Source of the DNA: Volutella citrinella
Taxonomy: Eukaryota > Ascomycota > Sordariomycetes > Hypocreales > Nectriaceae
DNA: 64,000 nt
Assembly (NCBI GenBank): GCA_034401135.1
Contig: JAWZSP010000003.1
Coordinates: forward strand, 310,001 to 374,000
Direction of reading: 5' to 3'
Positions 44,367-57,755 of the stretch are shown here, piece after piece. The notes beneath the pieces were generated by a model that worked only from the letters and a program-made list of their open reading frames with translations, was not told the origin of the DNA and did no database searches. Position 1 is the first letter of the stretch; every line of letters begins with the position of its first letter. The position numbers and the translations under genes were made by a program.

Positions 44367-46142
44367 ATGGCAGAAGACGCCTGGAGACCAAGCGAGCAGC
44401 GCACCAAGCTCATCAATGGCAATGACGTTGATCCGGAGAGGCCCACGGAGACGGACAACGGCTACAAGCGGTATTTTATCCTGTCTCGTTCCGAGTGGCT
44501 CTTGGAAATATCCACGACTGTCATCGGCCTGGTTCTGTCGGTTCTCATCATTATCATCTTCTGCTACATGGATGGCGAACCGGCCGACAAGTGGCGTGCG
44601 AACGTGTCAATCAACACAACCATCTCCATCCTCTCAACATTGTGCTCAGCGGCAATCACGCACGGAGTCAGCGAGTATATCAGTCAGCTGAAATGGCTAT
44701 ACTACAGGAAGACGCCCCAGAAGCTCTCCGATTTCGAAAAGTTTGACGGAGCCAGCCGTGGCGCCTTTGGATCCCTGTACTTTCTCGCAACAGTCAAATG
44801 GAACCAGCTGGCTACACTTGGCGCCGCGCTGGTGATTTTGCGGTTCGCTTTTGCACCTTTGGCACAGCAGGCCATCAAGTTCGACCAGCGCGATATCTCG
44901 ATAGTGGACGAAGCAGTTACCTTCAGCTATGCAAACGAGTATGTGCGGAATGTGCAACAGGACAATTTTGACATAAATAATGTCGATGTAATTGCCATAA
45001 CTGAGAAATCTCCATGTACGTTGCCTGGGCCATGTTCATAGTCGCCAAGTTCACAACTAACTACAGCAGGGAGGGCACCGGACCCAAAGATGGAGTCGGC
45101 CATTGTTCAAGGCTTATATGGCATCGCGAGCACACCTGAATTCAGCTGCCCTGGAGCGTGCACGTGGAACCAGAGCTACGTGTCACTCGGGTTCAAGAGC
45201 GAGTGTAAGAACGTGACCGAGGCGACTCTTGTATCCCAAAAATGCGAAAACAAAGGCTACACGTACTGCAACATGACAACTCCGACTGGACTGAATCTCT
45301 GGACAATAAGGTACTTTTCAGACGGAGGGACAAGCTTCAGCCTTAACACAAACACTACGGAGGTAAACCCCACGGGATTGATTGACGATTGGCCCAGGAT
45401 TGCGAGATTCGGAATATACCGATCTACTCTAGATAATCGCTATCACGCCGCAGACGTCAACGTCACGGAATGCTTCCTCTCCGTCACTGCTTTTAGATAC
45501 ACCAACCCCAGAGCAAACGGCAGCGACTTCTCATTTGAACGTGTCGAGGAAGTCAAATTCGTCGACGTCGATCCTTGGGTTAACCCGGACGTGGGCGAAG
45601 GCCATATGTACGGAAAGATAACCGGGACGTTGCTGGCCGGGCAGTCCGACGTCGACTCTACCAAAACGGTAATCTTGGGATCTGCCGAGCTCACAGCCAT
45701 TCGAGGCTTCTTAACGTCATCCCTTTTCAATCTGCAGGTGTCTGAAGGCATTGAACGAAGCCGGGACACGGGCTTGTACTCGGCGCTCTACGGCGACGTG
45801 GACCTCTCGCAGCGCTTCGAGAAAATGGCCGCTGCCATGACGGACTGTATCCGCGCCGGGCCGAACCGGAAACTCGCCCACGGAAGCAGGATAGAGAGGG
45901 TGCAGATTGTCACCATTCGGTGGTACTACCTGGCCGGGCCTCTGGCCATCCAGGCAAGTGCCCTGGTCCTGGCGGTCCTTACCATGGTTGCCAATCGTCG
46001 AAGCCGTGATGTGCCGCTGTGGAAGTCATCGGCACTTGCGGTGCTGGCATGTCGGCAGGAAACGGAGATTATCCAGGCGCAGGTGAAGGATATCAAGGAG
46101 ATTGAGAGCATTGCGGAGAAGAGGGTGGTCAAACTGGAGTAG
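44367..46142 (+). CDS. DUF3176 family membrane protein
   Basis: Exon 1 is 44367-45015 and exon 2 starts at 45067 or 45070. The acceptor is a NAGNAG pair (CAGCAG), so the product is 574 or 573 residues. Layout matches DUF3176: a cytoplasmic N-terminus with 'WLLEISTTVIGLVLSVLIIIIF' as TM1, a second hydrophobic segment, and 'SQLKWLYYRKTPQKLSDFEKFDGASRGAFGSL', which is the family core. Then TM3, a long Cys- and N-glycosylation-rich extracellular part with 'CPGACTWNQSYVSLGFKSECKN', and a last TM near residue 520. The C-terminal tail is charged. The function of this fungal family is unknown. Members are often found in large numbers in plant-associated and soil fungi. Confidence 0.85.
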
Positions 46143-46374
46143 GCTTTGGCCACCTAAGCACTTGCAGTTTATGAACGTCTAAACAAATATAGTCATCAAC
46201 TTATATTGATAGCTGGAGAGGCTAGCCCTCCCCATCGCGCTATTGAGTTAGTCTAAGTTGGAACCTGGAAGTTTCGGAATCAATCTGCCAGCTCTGTTCT
46301 TTGTATTGTCCGGGACAGAAGTCCACGCAGCGTTGGAGAGCAGCTTTTCTAGGCCTTGCAGCCCAAACCGGCAC

Positions 46375-47130
46375 TCAGTGAGTCTCCTTGCAGTCGTAGC
46401 AATAGTTCAGAGTAACACGGCAGCCGTTGGAAAGATATGCCGAACCGCATTGTTGAACGCCATTGTTGGCCCGGATATGTGCAACGCTTCGAAATGTTAG
46501 CCACAGGAAATGCTCAAGAACTGACAGCTGGATAACTCACGCTGCTTTGATCTGCCTGCCCGTCATGCCCCCCTTGGACCAGTCCTTGCAGTCAAACATG
46601 GCGGCACAACCAGGGTTATCGACCACGAAGAGAATGCCCGAGTGGTCAATCTCAACATAGGAGGTGTAGCCGCCATAGATTCGGTGCTCCTCGTACTTGT
46701 TGGCGGCCCGGAGACAGGGCCCTCCGTCGATACCGCCAAGTTCCTTGCACATGCCAGCACCCTTGGGGTTTGCAGCGGTCACGGTGGCCGCGGGTGGGTG
46801 GATCGTGGTGCCGTCACCATCGGCCCTGGTGATGACGCTGCCGTCGGTGTTGGTAATGACCGTCTGCGTAGGCCAAGAGATGACGACACCGTTGCTGTGC
46901 GTGATGATGGTTGGGCCCAACTGAGCTGCATCTCGCCGAGCAAGGGCCGGGGCAGTGGGGGCCATAAAACTGAATATTTATTAGATTAGAGGAGCCCTTG
47001 TCTAAGCTGGTGAATGGCTGAGTGAAACATACGGTACCGGAGCGTCGACTACCTTGGAAGGCTGAGGAGCTGCGGATGCGGCGAGAGGCCAAGATGCCAG
47101 GCCTACCAGAACGCTTGTGAGAAACTGCAT
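46375..47130 (-). CDS. Secreted Cys-rich protein, 212 residues
   Basis: Three exons, 47033-47130, 46541-46969 and 46375-46486, all in phase. A signal peptide of about 21 residues and a propeptide ending at Ala-Arg-Arg-Asp, a likely Kex2 site, come first. A Thr/Ile-rich low-complexity stretch (about 65-95) with repeated 'ITxxDG' follows. The C-terminal domain has eight Cys, ending 'CGSAYLSNGCRVTLNYCYDCKETH'. The 112 nt last exon carries four of these Cys, so it is needed for a folded domain; the intron before it has a GGCTAAC branch site. The domain is of a type seen in secreted fungal proteins, but I do not recognise its family. It ends 232 bp from the DUF3176 gene, tail to tail. Confidence 0.8.
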
Positions 47131-48700
47131 GATTGTTCAAAAGTTGGAGAAGAGTTGAGGATGATTGATCAACTGGTTTGAGGTTGAATGTCTGTGATGG
47201 TGATGATTTCGACTGTAATGCTGTTCGTCCCGTCAGTATTTATAAAGCCTTCAAGAGAAACCTCGTCATGATCAACTTGCACACCGAATCATCGGGCTTC
47301 CCCAGTGGTCGGCTCGGATAGCATTTCGGACTCGATGTATGCCATCACTGGGCTGACGGGGCAGGGTTCTGCATCCGCGCCTAACGTTGTTTAACCCTCC
47401 TCGGGCGTTGGGGGCGGGCAGTGCAAGGCCAGCCTTAGGGGCCGGAAATGATGGCGTAGGTGTGTTATTGGTGTACTGACGAGGTTTTAGGTTCAAGTTC
47501 GTGCTATTCTGCCTACTCGCCTGCAAGGTGTTGAATCCATCTTGAGGAAACTGGCGGCTACTTTGCTCCGGGGTGCTTCGCATTGTGGCTGCGCAATACC
47601 AAATCAGACAGGGCTGAGCCGGTAGGATCGATCTCTGGAACACATGGTCGGCGACTATCTCAACTAAAACTGACTCCCACGTTTTCTACACCGATTCATC
47701 GATTGGGCAGCCACCATCGGCAAGGATCAGCAACCCTGCTGGGTCGGCCCACCAAACGGGAGACGCAGTAAGCATATCGTTCAAGGACTTTATTCTGGAC
47801 AGAAATCCTTACAAAGTCTAGCTACTATTGAGAATACACTGGCCTAGGAAGAGGCTGATGTATATCTCGGTTCCGAAACGAGCGCAAGGATGCGACCGAG
47901 ACGAATTTAAGGGTTAGAGAAGTGGCAATACACTTGAAACAGCCAGGCCTGGCAAAGGCAGACTCTGGCTTGTCACGTTGCAGCGCATAATCTCAACCTG
48001 GCAAGACTGTCTGTTATTCTTCGTCACTAACACCAGAATCAGCCCGACCACTGTTGAGTCCAGCCAAATTGAGCTGATGCGCACATTCAGAACTCAGCCC
48101 CATTCCAACTGCACTGGGCGGGAAGTGAGCAGGGAACAAACACTCGACCTACCATTGAAGGGGCGAAGGATGGTACCTTATTCTTGGTCTTGACCTCACA
48201 GCTCCTCATTTCATGATCCACCGTTTCCTGCCGTCGTGGACAGTTACAAATGCTGGCGATCCAGGGTACCCAGGCCACCGTTGCGGTGGATGCATGCCGT
48301 AAGACTATTGTCATTTGACAACCGCCAAGGTATTAGTCTTGTCGAACCTCTCGCCCTGCTGGCATGTCCACGAAGCACCATGCTCGGGCGTGACGAAAGC
48401 GGGTATGGATGCCGAGATGGGGGCGTAATGATGAAACCACTGCTGATCACTGGTGCTCCAGAGGGGGTGTGTGGCCAACAGCCCATTGTCTAGTCACCGA
48501 CTCACATCATAGGATGCTCCCAATGCAAGGTGTTGAGGCGACTTGAGAAATGCTGTTTCAGATTATACATTACTGCTGCCAGCTTGCTACAGACAATAGG
48601 CTTGCGAGCACCCGAGCTTTCTCTTCAAAGCTGACAGACGTCTTACAGGTGAGAACCAGCAACAACTGTCGAAGCTATGTCAGAAACTCTCCCTGGCTAC
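47131..48700. other. Intergenic, no gene recognised
   Basis: Promoter of the secreted protein gene at the left and the 3' flank of the NLR-like gene at the right. No coding region recognised in either strand. Confidence 0.55.
47238..47244 (-). promoter_or_regulatory. TATA-like element of the 212-residue secreted protein gene
   Basis: TATAAAT on the minus strand about 108 bp before the start codon. Inferred from position. Confidence 0.4.
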
Positions 48701-51700
48701 TCAATCACAAGAGCTGGCCGGCGAAGCCTGGCTCTGTATTGCCCCACAGGACAGCAAGAGCTCAGTTACATCGCCTTTGCGGCAGGAGAACTCATAGGCA
48801 TGGTCCAAGGCGGTGAGTCCCTGTTCGTCCCGATCATGGAGCCGCGCCCCCCGGTCAATAAGCAGGCCAACTGTGTCAACAGTGACCCCTTTGCCCAACA
48901 TGGCACACATCAGTGGTGTCCTGCCTCGGTCATCCTTCAGGTTGACGCTGGCCCCTCGATCCAGCAGAACCTCGACAACGTCATAGGTGTCCTCTGTGGA
49001 CATCAAGGCCTCAAAAAGAGGCGAGAATCCCTTCTTCGTCTTGGCGTCGACTTTTGCACCCTTGTCAATGAGGAGTCGGATGCAGTTGGTGTCGGCTCCG
49101 GGTGCTGCTGCTGCCAGGTGGAGAGGAGTAGAGCCATCGGCAGTTCTCACGTTGACGGTTGCGCCCTTGCCAATAAGAAATCGCACGTAGCCGATGCTGG
49201 GTATTTCTGCTGCCATGTGAAGAGGGCTAAGACCGTCAGCAGTTCTCGCGTTGACAATCGCGCCGCTCTTGACAAGTAGCATCAGCATTTGTATATCCAC
49301 GCGAAATCGAACAGCTTTATGCAACGGCGTTTCCCCTTGACTTGTAGTCGCGTTGACGTCTGCGTGATTCTCGATCAGCACTTCCACCGGTTCCAACCAT
49401 GCTGGACCCGAGCGCTGCACGGCAATATGTAAGGATGTCATTCCGTCACTCTGCCCAGCGTTCACGTCTGCCCCATGATTAATCAGTAGCTTGATAGCGA
49501 CTGCGCTGCCGACTTTTGCAGCTCTGTGTAACGGGGTTGCACCGTCAACCGTCTTCGTGTGCACGTTTGCACCATTCGACAGCAGAAGCTCCGGAACATC
49601 AGTGTTTTGGAAAACACCAAGGGGTTGGTGGCCAATGGCGTTATCTAAAGGCGTAAACCCATCTTCAGCTTGTAGATTGACATCCGCTCCACGGCCAACC
49701 AGCAACGCCGTGGCTTGTGTAATCTCGTACAGGGCAGCAAAGTGCAGGGGTGTTTCTCCCTTGACGGTTCTGGCATTGACGTCGGCTCCATGGTCGATAA
49801 GCAGTTCTGCAGATTTTGTTGACCTGAGTATGGTATCATAGTGCAGAGCCGTCATCCCATCGACCGTTTTTGCATTCACTTTGGCGCCCGCGTGGGTTAG
49901 TAGCCTCACACCTTCTTCAATCCCGGCCGTGGCGGCATAATGCGGAGTTGGTTTCCCTTCAACCGTGGCCACGGTGGCATAATGCAGAACTGTTGTCTCA
50001 TCAACCCCGTACATGGCGGCATAATGCAGAGCTGTTGTCCCTTCAACGGTGCTTGTGTTGACTCTGGCGCCCTCCTTGATCAACATTCTGGCAACCGCTG
50101 TGAACCCATTGGCCATAGCATAATGCAAAGCCGTTGTCCTGTTTAACGTCTTTGCATTGACTTTGGCGCCCTTGTCGAGTAACAGTCTCACAGCTTCTAC
50201 CAACCCAGAGTTGGCAGCATAATGCAATGGGGTCAACCCGGATTCGTGAGTGAAAAGCTTTTTGAAGCCTCCACGCCTGAATAGGGGTATCTCGCGTTCT
50301 TCAGATCGGACTTCATTCACATCTGCCCCCCGTCCGATGACCAACTTTGCCATATTCAGGTCCTGACGTTGGAGCGCTGTGAATAGAGATATTTCCAAGG
50401 GCGCCCCTTTTTCAAGGAAAAATGTGAGCAGCTCATCCGTTTGTGCACTCGACTCGCGAGGCGGGACATCGCAGGACACTGGACAGGCACGTATATTTGC
50501 GCCATTCTCCACCAGGAACCGGGCAGTTCCCAAATGCCCCTTGTCCCAAGCTCGCATGAGCGGTGTCATCCCGTCGTCATCGACTGTGCGACACTCGTGG
50601 CCACTTTGGACAAGAGCCTTAACCAGACCAAAGCGGCCATTTTCGGCGGCCCAGGAGAGTGGTGTGTAGGGGAAGACTTTAAAGTCCCTTCCACAGACGA
50701 GGCCCGCCGTAATGTCGACACCATCCACCATCACTGTCGGTAGCCCCAAAAGGGCTGCCACGGCGTCCTTGTTTCCACTGACAATTGCCGCGAAGAGTGG
50801 ATAGCAGTACCTTCCCGGTCCTGGCGCCGGAGCACAAGAATTGTGCTTGAGTCGTGTGCGGATGAGATTTGCTAGGCCGCTTTCCGCAAGAATATAGACG
50901 AGTTCGGTTTTGTCGTTGAGCTGGCGCACTTTAAACTTTTCGAATACATTATAGAGACCAATCCATTGTAAAACCGGAAATGAGTCCAGGAAGCCTTCCT
51001 GCGAGACTATGTTCGATGCGGACTCGGCGTGGAGCAGTACATTTTGGACGGCATACTCCGTAAATGGGTATTTGCTGTACTCAAAGACCGCGCTGCCATG
51101 TAGAAGTGAATGCTCAAAATACATTTTGCAGCAAGTTTTAAGTCGTTCGTGGCCTTCGCTCTCCCAGTCGACCCCAAGATCAGGCCAAATTTGCCGTAGG
51201 CCGCCATCCTTGATCAGAAAGTCTCTTACTGACTCGTGTATGAATTGCACCTTTCGATGTTTCTTCTGTGTTGTCGATTTTGTTGAAATCTCTGCGAGGC
51301 CCTTTGATGAGTTGACAACGGCCATTTCAAAACAGTCTTCAGAGTCCGAGCTTTGGATTGAAGGGGGTTCGGGATCTGCGAGGCCTTTGGATGCTAGGCC
51401 CGACCAGAGTGCGTGATAATACTCGTCTGACCGCAACGACCGCTTGGCGAGAAGAATCCATAGCACACAGAGCAAAAGCTGCTCCATGTCGTTGTCGTCT
51501 CGCCTCAACATGTCGTTGAATAACTCGCTCAGGCCACTCGGAACTTCTTCAAGCCGCCTTCTCATGCTGAGTCGGCCTCGAATGTTCTCCCGGTTCAGCA
51601 GATCCACAACGAGGACGACCCAGAGAAACACCCCAGCAGCCTTGTCCAGCATCGTTTGTTGGAGTTCCAACACAAGACCGGCATCTTTTATCTTGAGATG

Positions 51701-53504
51701 ACTTTTGATGTAATCCGCCAGGTCTGTAGCGTGGCCCTCTTGGTGCTCCAGAGTGAGTTCTGTCCCTTGTCTGACCATAATGTAGGGATACGGACGACTG
51801 GAAAAGCAAATCCGCAGATTGATTCCGCTCTCTCGAGCATTTTCCGCGAGATCGTCAAAGTAGTCGACAAGGTCCATTACTTGTTGCTCGTCACACTCAT
51901 CAAGAGCGTCAATGAAGCAAGTAAAACGCCGAGAACCGAGGCTCAAGATGGCACTGCTGAAAATTTCCTTGAGAACGGTGACCGAGGGGCAGTCCACCTG
52001 ATTTCGAGGCACGACATCCGGGTCTTCCAAGACTTGCTGTAAATCGGGAAACCCTTCAAGTAATTGCAAGACGAGCGAACGGTACATGCCTGAGATTGTC
52101 TTCTCCAGTATTTCTCCTCGGGCGTTGAAGAAGAAGGATGCGGTAAGTGCCGCGTTGCGACGCGTTGTCTTCTTCATTTTCAGATACAGGAACTTCATCA
52201 GCGTTGATTTTCCTGCGCCTGGTTTTCCCCTAATCCATAAGAACCCATTGCTATCAGACTGGTAGTCCAACCATGATTGATAATCAGGATGGGTTAAAAA
52301 CCACTGGCACGTCTTTGAGTAGGCTGACTTTATGTTTGTCCTGCGGAAGTCGATTCGATCAAACGATAAAGATTCGAGTAGCTGCTTTCGGCGGTCGTCA
52401 GGCTGTGACTGAATATCTGTCGCATGATTAGTTTGCAGCTCTATGGGTCTAGTCGATCCGTCCAGGAGGTAAAAGCTCACCGATGGACGCCACATTGGGT
52501 GTTATTATCGGCTCATCCGCCGTCAGTATTGTCAAGAACTCTGTTGCATACGCCGCGGCAGTTGCTGCCGCGTATCTCTGCCACCCTTTGGCCTTGTGAG
52601 AATCCGAGTAGTCGCATATGCCTCTGATGGGGAGACAAGGGAGGATATCCATCAAGCCAGCAGCCTCCATTTCAAAGCACGCGACGTCCAATTCACGAGC
52701 TATTTCATCCCGAGTAGCCGCATTCTTCATGACCACGTTCCCAGAGCCAATGCCTCCGTAGTAAATCACTGGATCCTGCGATGATCGTGTGTTTCGGGGT
52801 TCTAGCTTGGACTGGTCGCATTGATCACAGCTAGTGTTAGAGTCATCGTGAGGGTACGACGGCCGGAATAGCCGATCACCCACCATTGGACGACTGTATT
52901 CGGGGTGCTTCCTCATCTTCTCTTGAAGGATAAGCGGGATGAGGCTCTGTTGAACCTCGTGCTCCGCTCGCAATTTAGACAAGGCGTTTCGGAGAGCAAT
53001 AGTAGGCAGTTTTGGGTCGGCCGTTCGTTGAATCTTGCCTCCAGTCGCGATTTTGCCAGAGTCATACTGCATGACTCTAATCCCGACGACGACGTCGCCC
53101 AGGCGAATATCGGGCACTCGACTCGGCACGCCGCCACCGATTCCCACCATCAAACCATAGCGGATATTCGGAAAGGTGCGCATCATATTGCTCAGGACGT
53201 TCGCGGCGTTATTGGTCCCGTACTGGGCTACCGGCAGGCATGCGATGGCGACGTTGTGTCGATGGATCCTCCCCAGGATGTACGAGTTTGCGTCGTTTGG
53301 CGGGCTCGGTAAATCATCATGCATCTCATCCAGCATCGCTCGAGCGGCCGCCATTTCAATGTGAAGCGCACAGATCCATGCTATCGTGTAACGGTCGTAC
53401 AGGTTCTCGGCTCGAGTGCCGTGCGTGGTCTTTTGTCGCTTTACAAGGCGGTGGCCATCAGGGAACGCATCAGTCGCATCTTCGCCTGTGCGCTGGCTGT
53501 CCAT
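48701..53504 (-). CDS. NLR-like receptor: PNP_UDP - NACHT - ankyrin repeats
   Basis: Two exons, 52481-53504 and 48701-52416, with a 64 nt intron, give 1,579 residues. The N-terminal domain (about 37-330) is a nucleoside-phosphorylase-like (PNP_UDP) module with 'YTIAWICALHIEMAAA', 'GIGGGVPS' and 'CFEMEAAGLMD'. The NACHT domain has Walker A GKPGAGKST at 405-413 and Walker B CFIDALDECDE (about 508-518), plus the fungal 'FIHESVRDFL' segment. From about residue 880 on there are some 15-18 ankyrin repeats with 'TPLHYAA' and 'LLIDKGAKVNA' consensus. This architecture is that of fungal STAND/NLR proteins linked to non-self recognition and programmed cell death. The central repeats (about 1125-1175) are shortened and irregular. 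The start codon is the first in-frame ATG and lies 195 bp from the AT-rich block. Confidence 0.93.
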
Positions 53505-54950
53505 TTTGAGCGCAAAGCCCTGGAAGCCTGGGCCTCCGGTTGGGCTTGGCGCCGATGAGTGAGTCGTTTAGCGTTTCGCGGCTGCGAGGGTGCCGATGCC
53601 ATCCGTCGGCTCACATCCCGAGGGCCGTGATGATTGCTGGGGGAGGATGAAAGAGGGGAAAATCGAGAAAAGGGCTGGTCGAGCGACAGCCTGACTCTGC
53701 TTTTAAAGCAGCTATTCTAATATCTATATAAAAGCTTTTTTTCTCTCTCCTCTACTTACTCTTTTTTTCTTCCTTTCTTTTTTAGCTTTTTACTAAATAT
53801 TAGGCTATAAGTATACTATAAGTAACTTTAATTACTAAATTAATTATTAAGTTATATAATTTATATACTTTTTAAATAATCTTGATTTTTATTATATAAT
53901 ATATTTTAATAAAAAATACTATTATAATAATTATAAAATAACTATTTAAATATACTTTTAATAAGGTTTTAGTAAATATATAATATATATAATATATAAA
54001 ATATTATTTTAGTTAAATAATTTATTTTATTATTAATAATAAGTAATATATTAATAAAACTAAGTATTAAATTTATAATATTATAAGACTTTTTTATAAT
54101 AATAGCTTAAATAAGTTATTTATATATTATATTATTATCTTACTTTTTAATTATTATTTTTTATTAATATTTATTTTTTATTTATATAAGTTTTAAAAAA
54201 GACTATTATAATTAATAAAAAACTGCTTTATTATAATATTATATAAATATTATAAATAGTTTTTATATTATATTAATAAAAAAAGTATTTATTATTATTA
54301 TTTATATAACTTATTATAATCTCTTTATTATATTATTAATAAAAAATAAAATATATTATTTATTTTTTAACTCTTTTTATTTTTATATTTATATTTATAT
54401 TAATTTTAAACTCTTTATAAAAAAATATAATTATAATATTATAAATTATAAAATTTTAATAAATAAAGTAATTAATAATTTAAATTATCTTATTAAACTA
54501 AGTTTTTATTATTACTTATTATATATATTTTTTTATAACTTTTTTATTACTTTTATTAACTTTTTTACTTAATTACTATTTTTTTTCTTAATTTTTAAAA
54601 AAATATTCTTTTTTTAATTTTTTTTTTTTTTTTTTAAAAAAAATACTTTTTTTAGTTTTTATATTAACTTTTTTACTTATTAATTAATATTTAAATATTA
54701 AAAAAGATATTAATACTTTATTAAATAATATATTAATTAAGATATTTTATAAATTTAAGCTTTTAATTAATAACTTAAATTTAATTATTTTTTTTAAAAA
54801 AAAACCCTTTTTAAAAATAAAAAAAAATATTAATTAATAATATTTTAAGATTATTAATAATAAGTAAAAAAAGTATATATATATATATATAAGTATTAGC
54901 TTACTTAATTATTAGCTTAGTTATTAACTTAGTTACTTATTTAATTATTA

Positions 54951-55297
54951 TTATAAAGATTTCTTTTAGACTTATAAATATATATAATAATAAGGAAATT
55001 CCCTAAAAGCCCTTACTTTATTAATATATATAACTTAAAGATTTATTAAAAAAATCTTTAAAAAACCTAAAGAAATATTATTTTAGTTTTTAATTAACTT
55101 TTTAAAGATTTCTTAAAAATTAGTTATAATAAGAATATATAAGAAATTCTTAAAAATTTTCTTTATAAAAAAGAAGAATTAATTTAAAAAAAGATTATTA
55201 AATTTTATTTCTTTATATTTATATATATTTTATATCTCTTATTTTATATTTTTTTATTTATAATAAGAATCTTATTATTAATATAACTTACTATATT
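54951..55297 (+). repeat. Left inverted arm, 347 bp
   Basis: Aligns without indels to the reverse complement of 57756-58102. The differences I checked are all A/G or C/T transitions. Confidence 0.8.
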
Positions 55298-57755
55298 AAA
55301 TAATAGTAATTATATAAGATTTATATATTTATATTTATAAATATTAATAAGACCTTATTATTTAAATTCTTATTAACTTTTTAATATTTATATAAATAAG
55401 ATATTTTATAAAAATATAATATTAAATAGCTATATTAATATATTAATATTTATAAACTAAAAGTAAATTATATTTATTAATTTTAATAAAATAAATTAAA
55501 ATATAAATTTTATTAATAAACTAAGAAATATAGTTATTAAATCTAGTTTAATATTTTTTAAATACTTATTATTTAAGAAAAATACTTAGAAAAGTTTAAA
55601 AATAATATAAATAAATAATAAAATAACTTAGTTTATTATTAATTATAATATAACTTCTAGATATAAATTAGTAAGTTAAAAAAAAGTAAGTATAATAAAA
55701 AAGTCTATTATAATAATAACTATTTTAAAATTAAAAGTACTATTTTAATTAGCTCTTTATAATAATTATATAAAATTTATTAAAATAAATATATTAAATA
55801 GCTTTAGCTTTTTATTTTTTATAAATAATAGCTTATTTAAGAGTTAGTAGTTTAATAATAACTTTAATAATTATATTTTAAGTTATAAAAAAGTAATACT
55901 ATAAGAACTTTTTATTATAATATAATATATATTTAAAAGTATATAAAAAATCTAATATTAAATATAAAGGTTTTAGTAATAAATTTAAAAAGTCTAAAAT
56001 TAAATTAATACCTTAATAATAATATAAAGTCTAATATAATATTAAAAGATAGAACTATAATAATATTAATTTTTTAATTATAAAAAGAAAAGTAAGAATT
56101 ACTAAAAATATAATTTAGCTAAGGATTTATATTATTATAATAATAAAAATAGAAATAAACTAGACTTTTTATTATTATAAATATAGTTTAAAACTAAAAA
56201 GATTAATAAATTTAAATTTTTTAAAAACTTAATAAGTAATATATAAAAATAATTAGATATATTAAGTATTATAATATAGAAATATATTAATCTATTTATT
56301 AATACCTTATAAAGCTATATTAAGTAAAAAATTATATTTAGCTTTATCTTATTTATAAAGATCTTTATATTACTTTTTAAAAAGGCTAGTATATAGTATT
56401 ATAACTTAATTTAAAATAAGGATATTAAGTAGTTAATATAGCTTAAATTACTAGATAAATAGTATTAATAATTTAAAAAATACTTTTAGATTTTTTTAAA
56501 TTAAATATATAAGACTTTTAAAAAACTAAAATTTTATATTAATAATATATTTAAATAAGAGTTATTTATAAACTAGCTTAGAATTTTTAAAAAGATAGCT
56601 ATTAATATTAAGATATATACTAAGCTTAGTAATATTTACTTTAAGCTTAACTTAATAATCTACTTTTATATTAAATTATTATAAAATAATATAACTTTAA
56701 AAAAATAAAGTAAAGAATATAAAATAGATATAGTATATATTTATATATTTCTAGAGACTAAAATAATAAGATATAAATATAAAAATATAAGTAAAAAGGC
56801 TTATTTTTTAATAATATAATTAATAATATATATTATTAAGAAAGAATAAGCTAAATAAGTATTTTAGACTTTATTATTCTACTTAAGATATTAAAAATAT
56901 ATTATAAAGTACTTTTTTTAGACTTTTAATAAATATAATTATTTTATATTATATTAATAATAAGAAAGTATACTTAGATATATTAATATAATTAACTTTA
57001 TTAAATTAAATTTATTTAATTAAAAAAAGTAATTAAGAATATATTATACTTACTAACTATACCTTAATATTAAATATTAAAATATAAACTAAAAGGTAAC
57101 TTTTAAAAAAAAAAGACTTGAAAAATAAAGAAAAAGTATTTAATATTAATAATATAATTTAATAAGATATTAATAGATATATATACTTAATAAATAAGTA
57201 AGTATATAATTTAAAAATAATACTTATAAATAAGCTTAGTAATTTATAACTTAAAACTAATAGTAATACTTTAAATAAGTTATTTATAAAGCTAACTACT
57301 TAAACTAAGAATAAAAGTAAGTAAAATAACTTTATAAAATTTATTTAAAAAACTTAAAATAGTACTACCTAGCTTAATAAATATTTCTTTATACTTAATA
57401 TAAAATAAGAATACTTAATATATAGAATAGAAATTTAAATTAAAATAATAAAACTAGCTCTACTTAAAGCCTAAATAATAAAAATAAAAATATTACAATA
57501 CTAATTATTACTTAATATATTTATATAATATATATATATAAAAGTAAGAGTAGTAAAATATAAGTTAAAAAGATAGATTTATAATATTTATATTAATATA
57601 AAAGCTAGACTTTTAATAATAATAAAAAAGATATTAAACTTTTTAATTAATATAAATCTTAATAATAAACTAAACTATATATAATAACTTTTTAAAATAG
57701 AATTAATATAAATTACTAATTAAATAGAATTTACTATTTTTTTACTTAAGTATAT

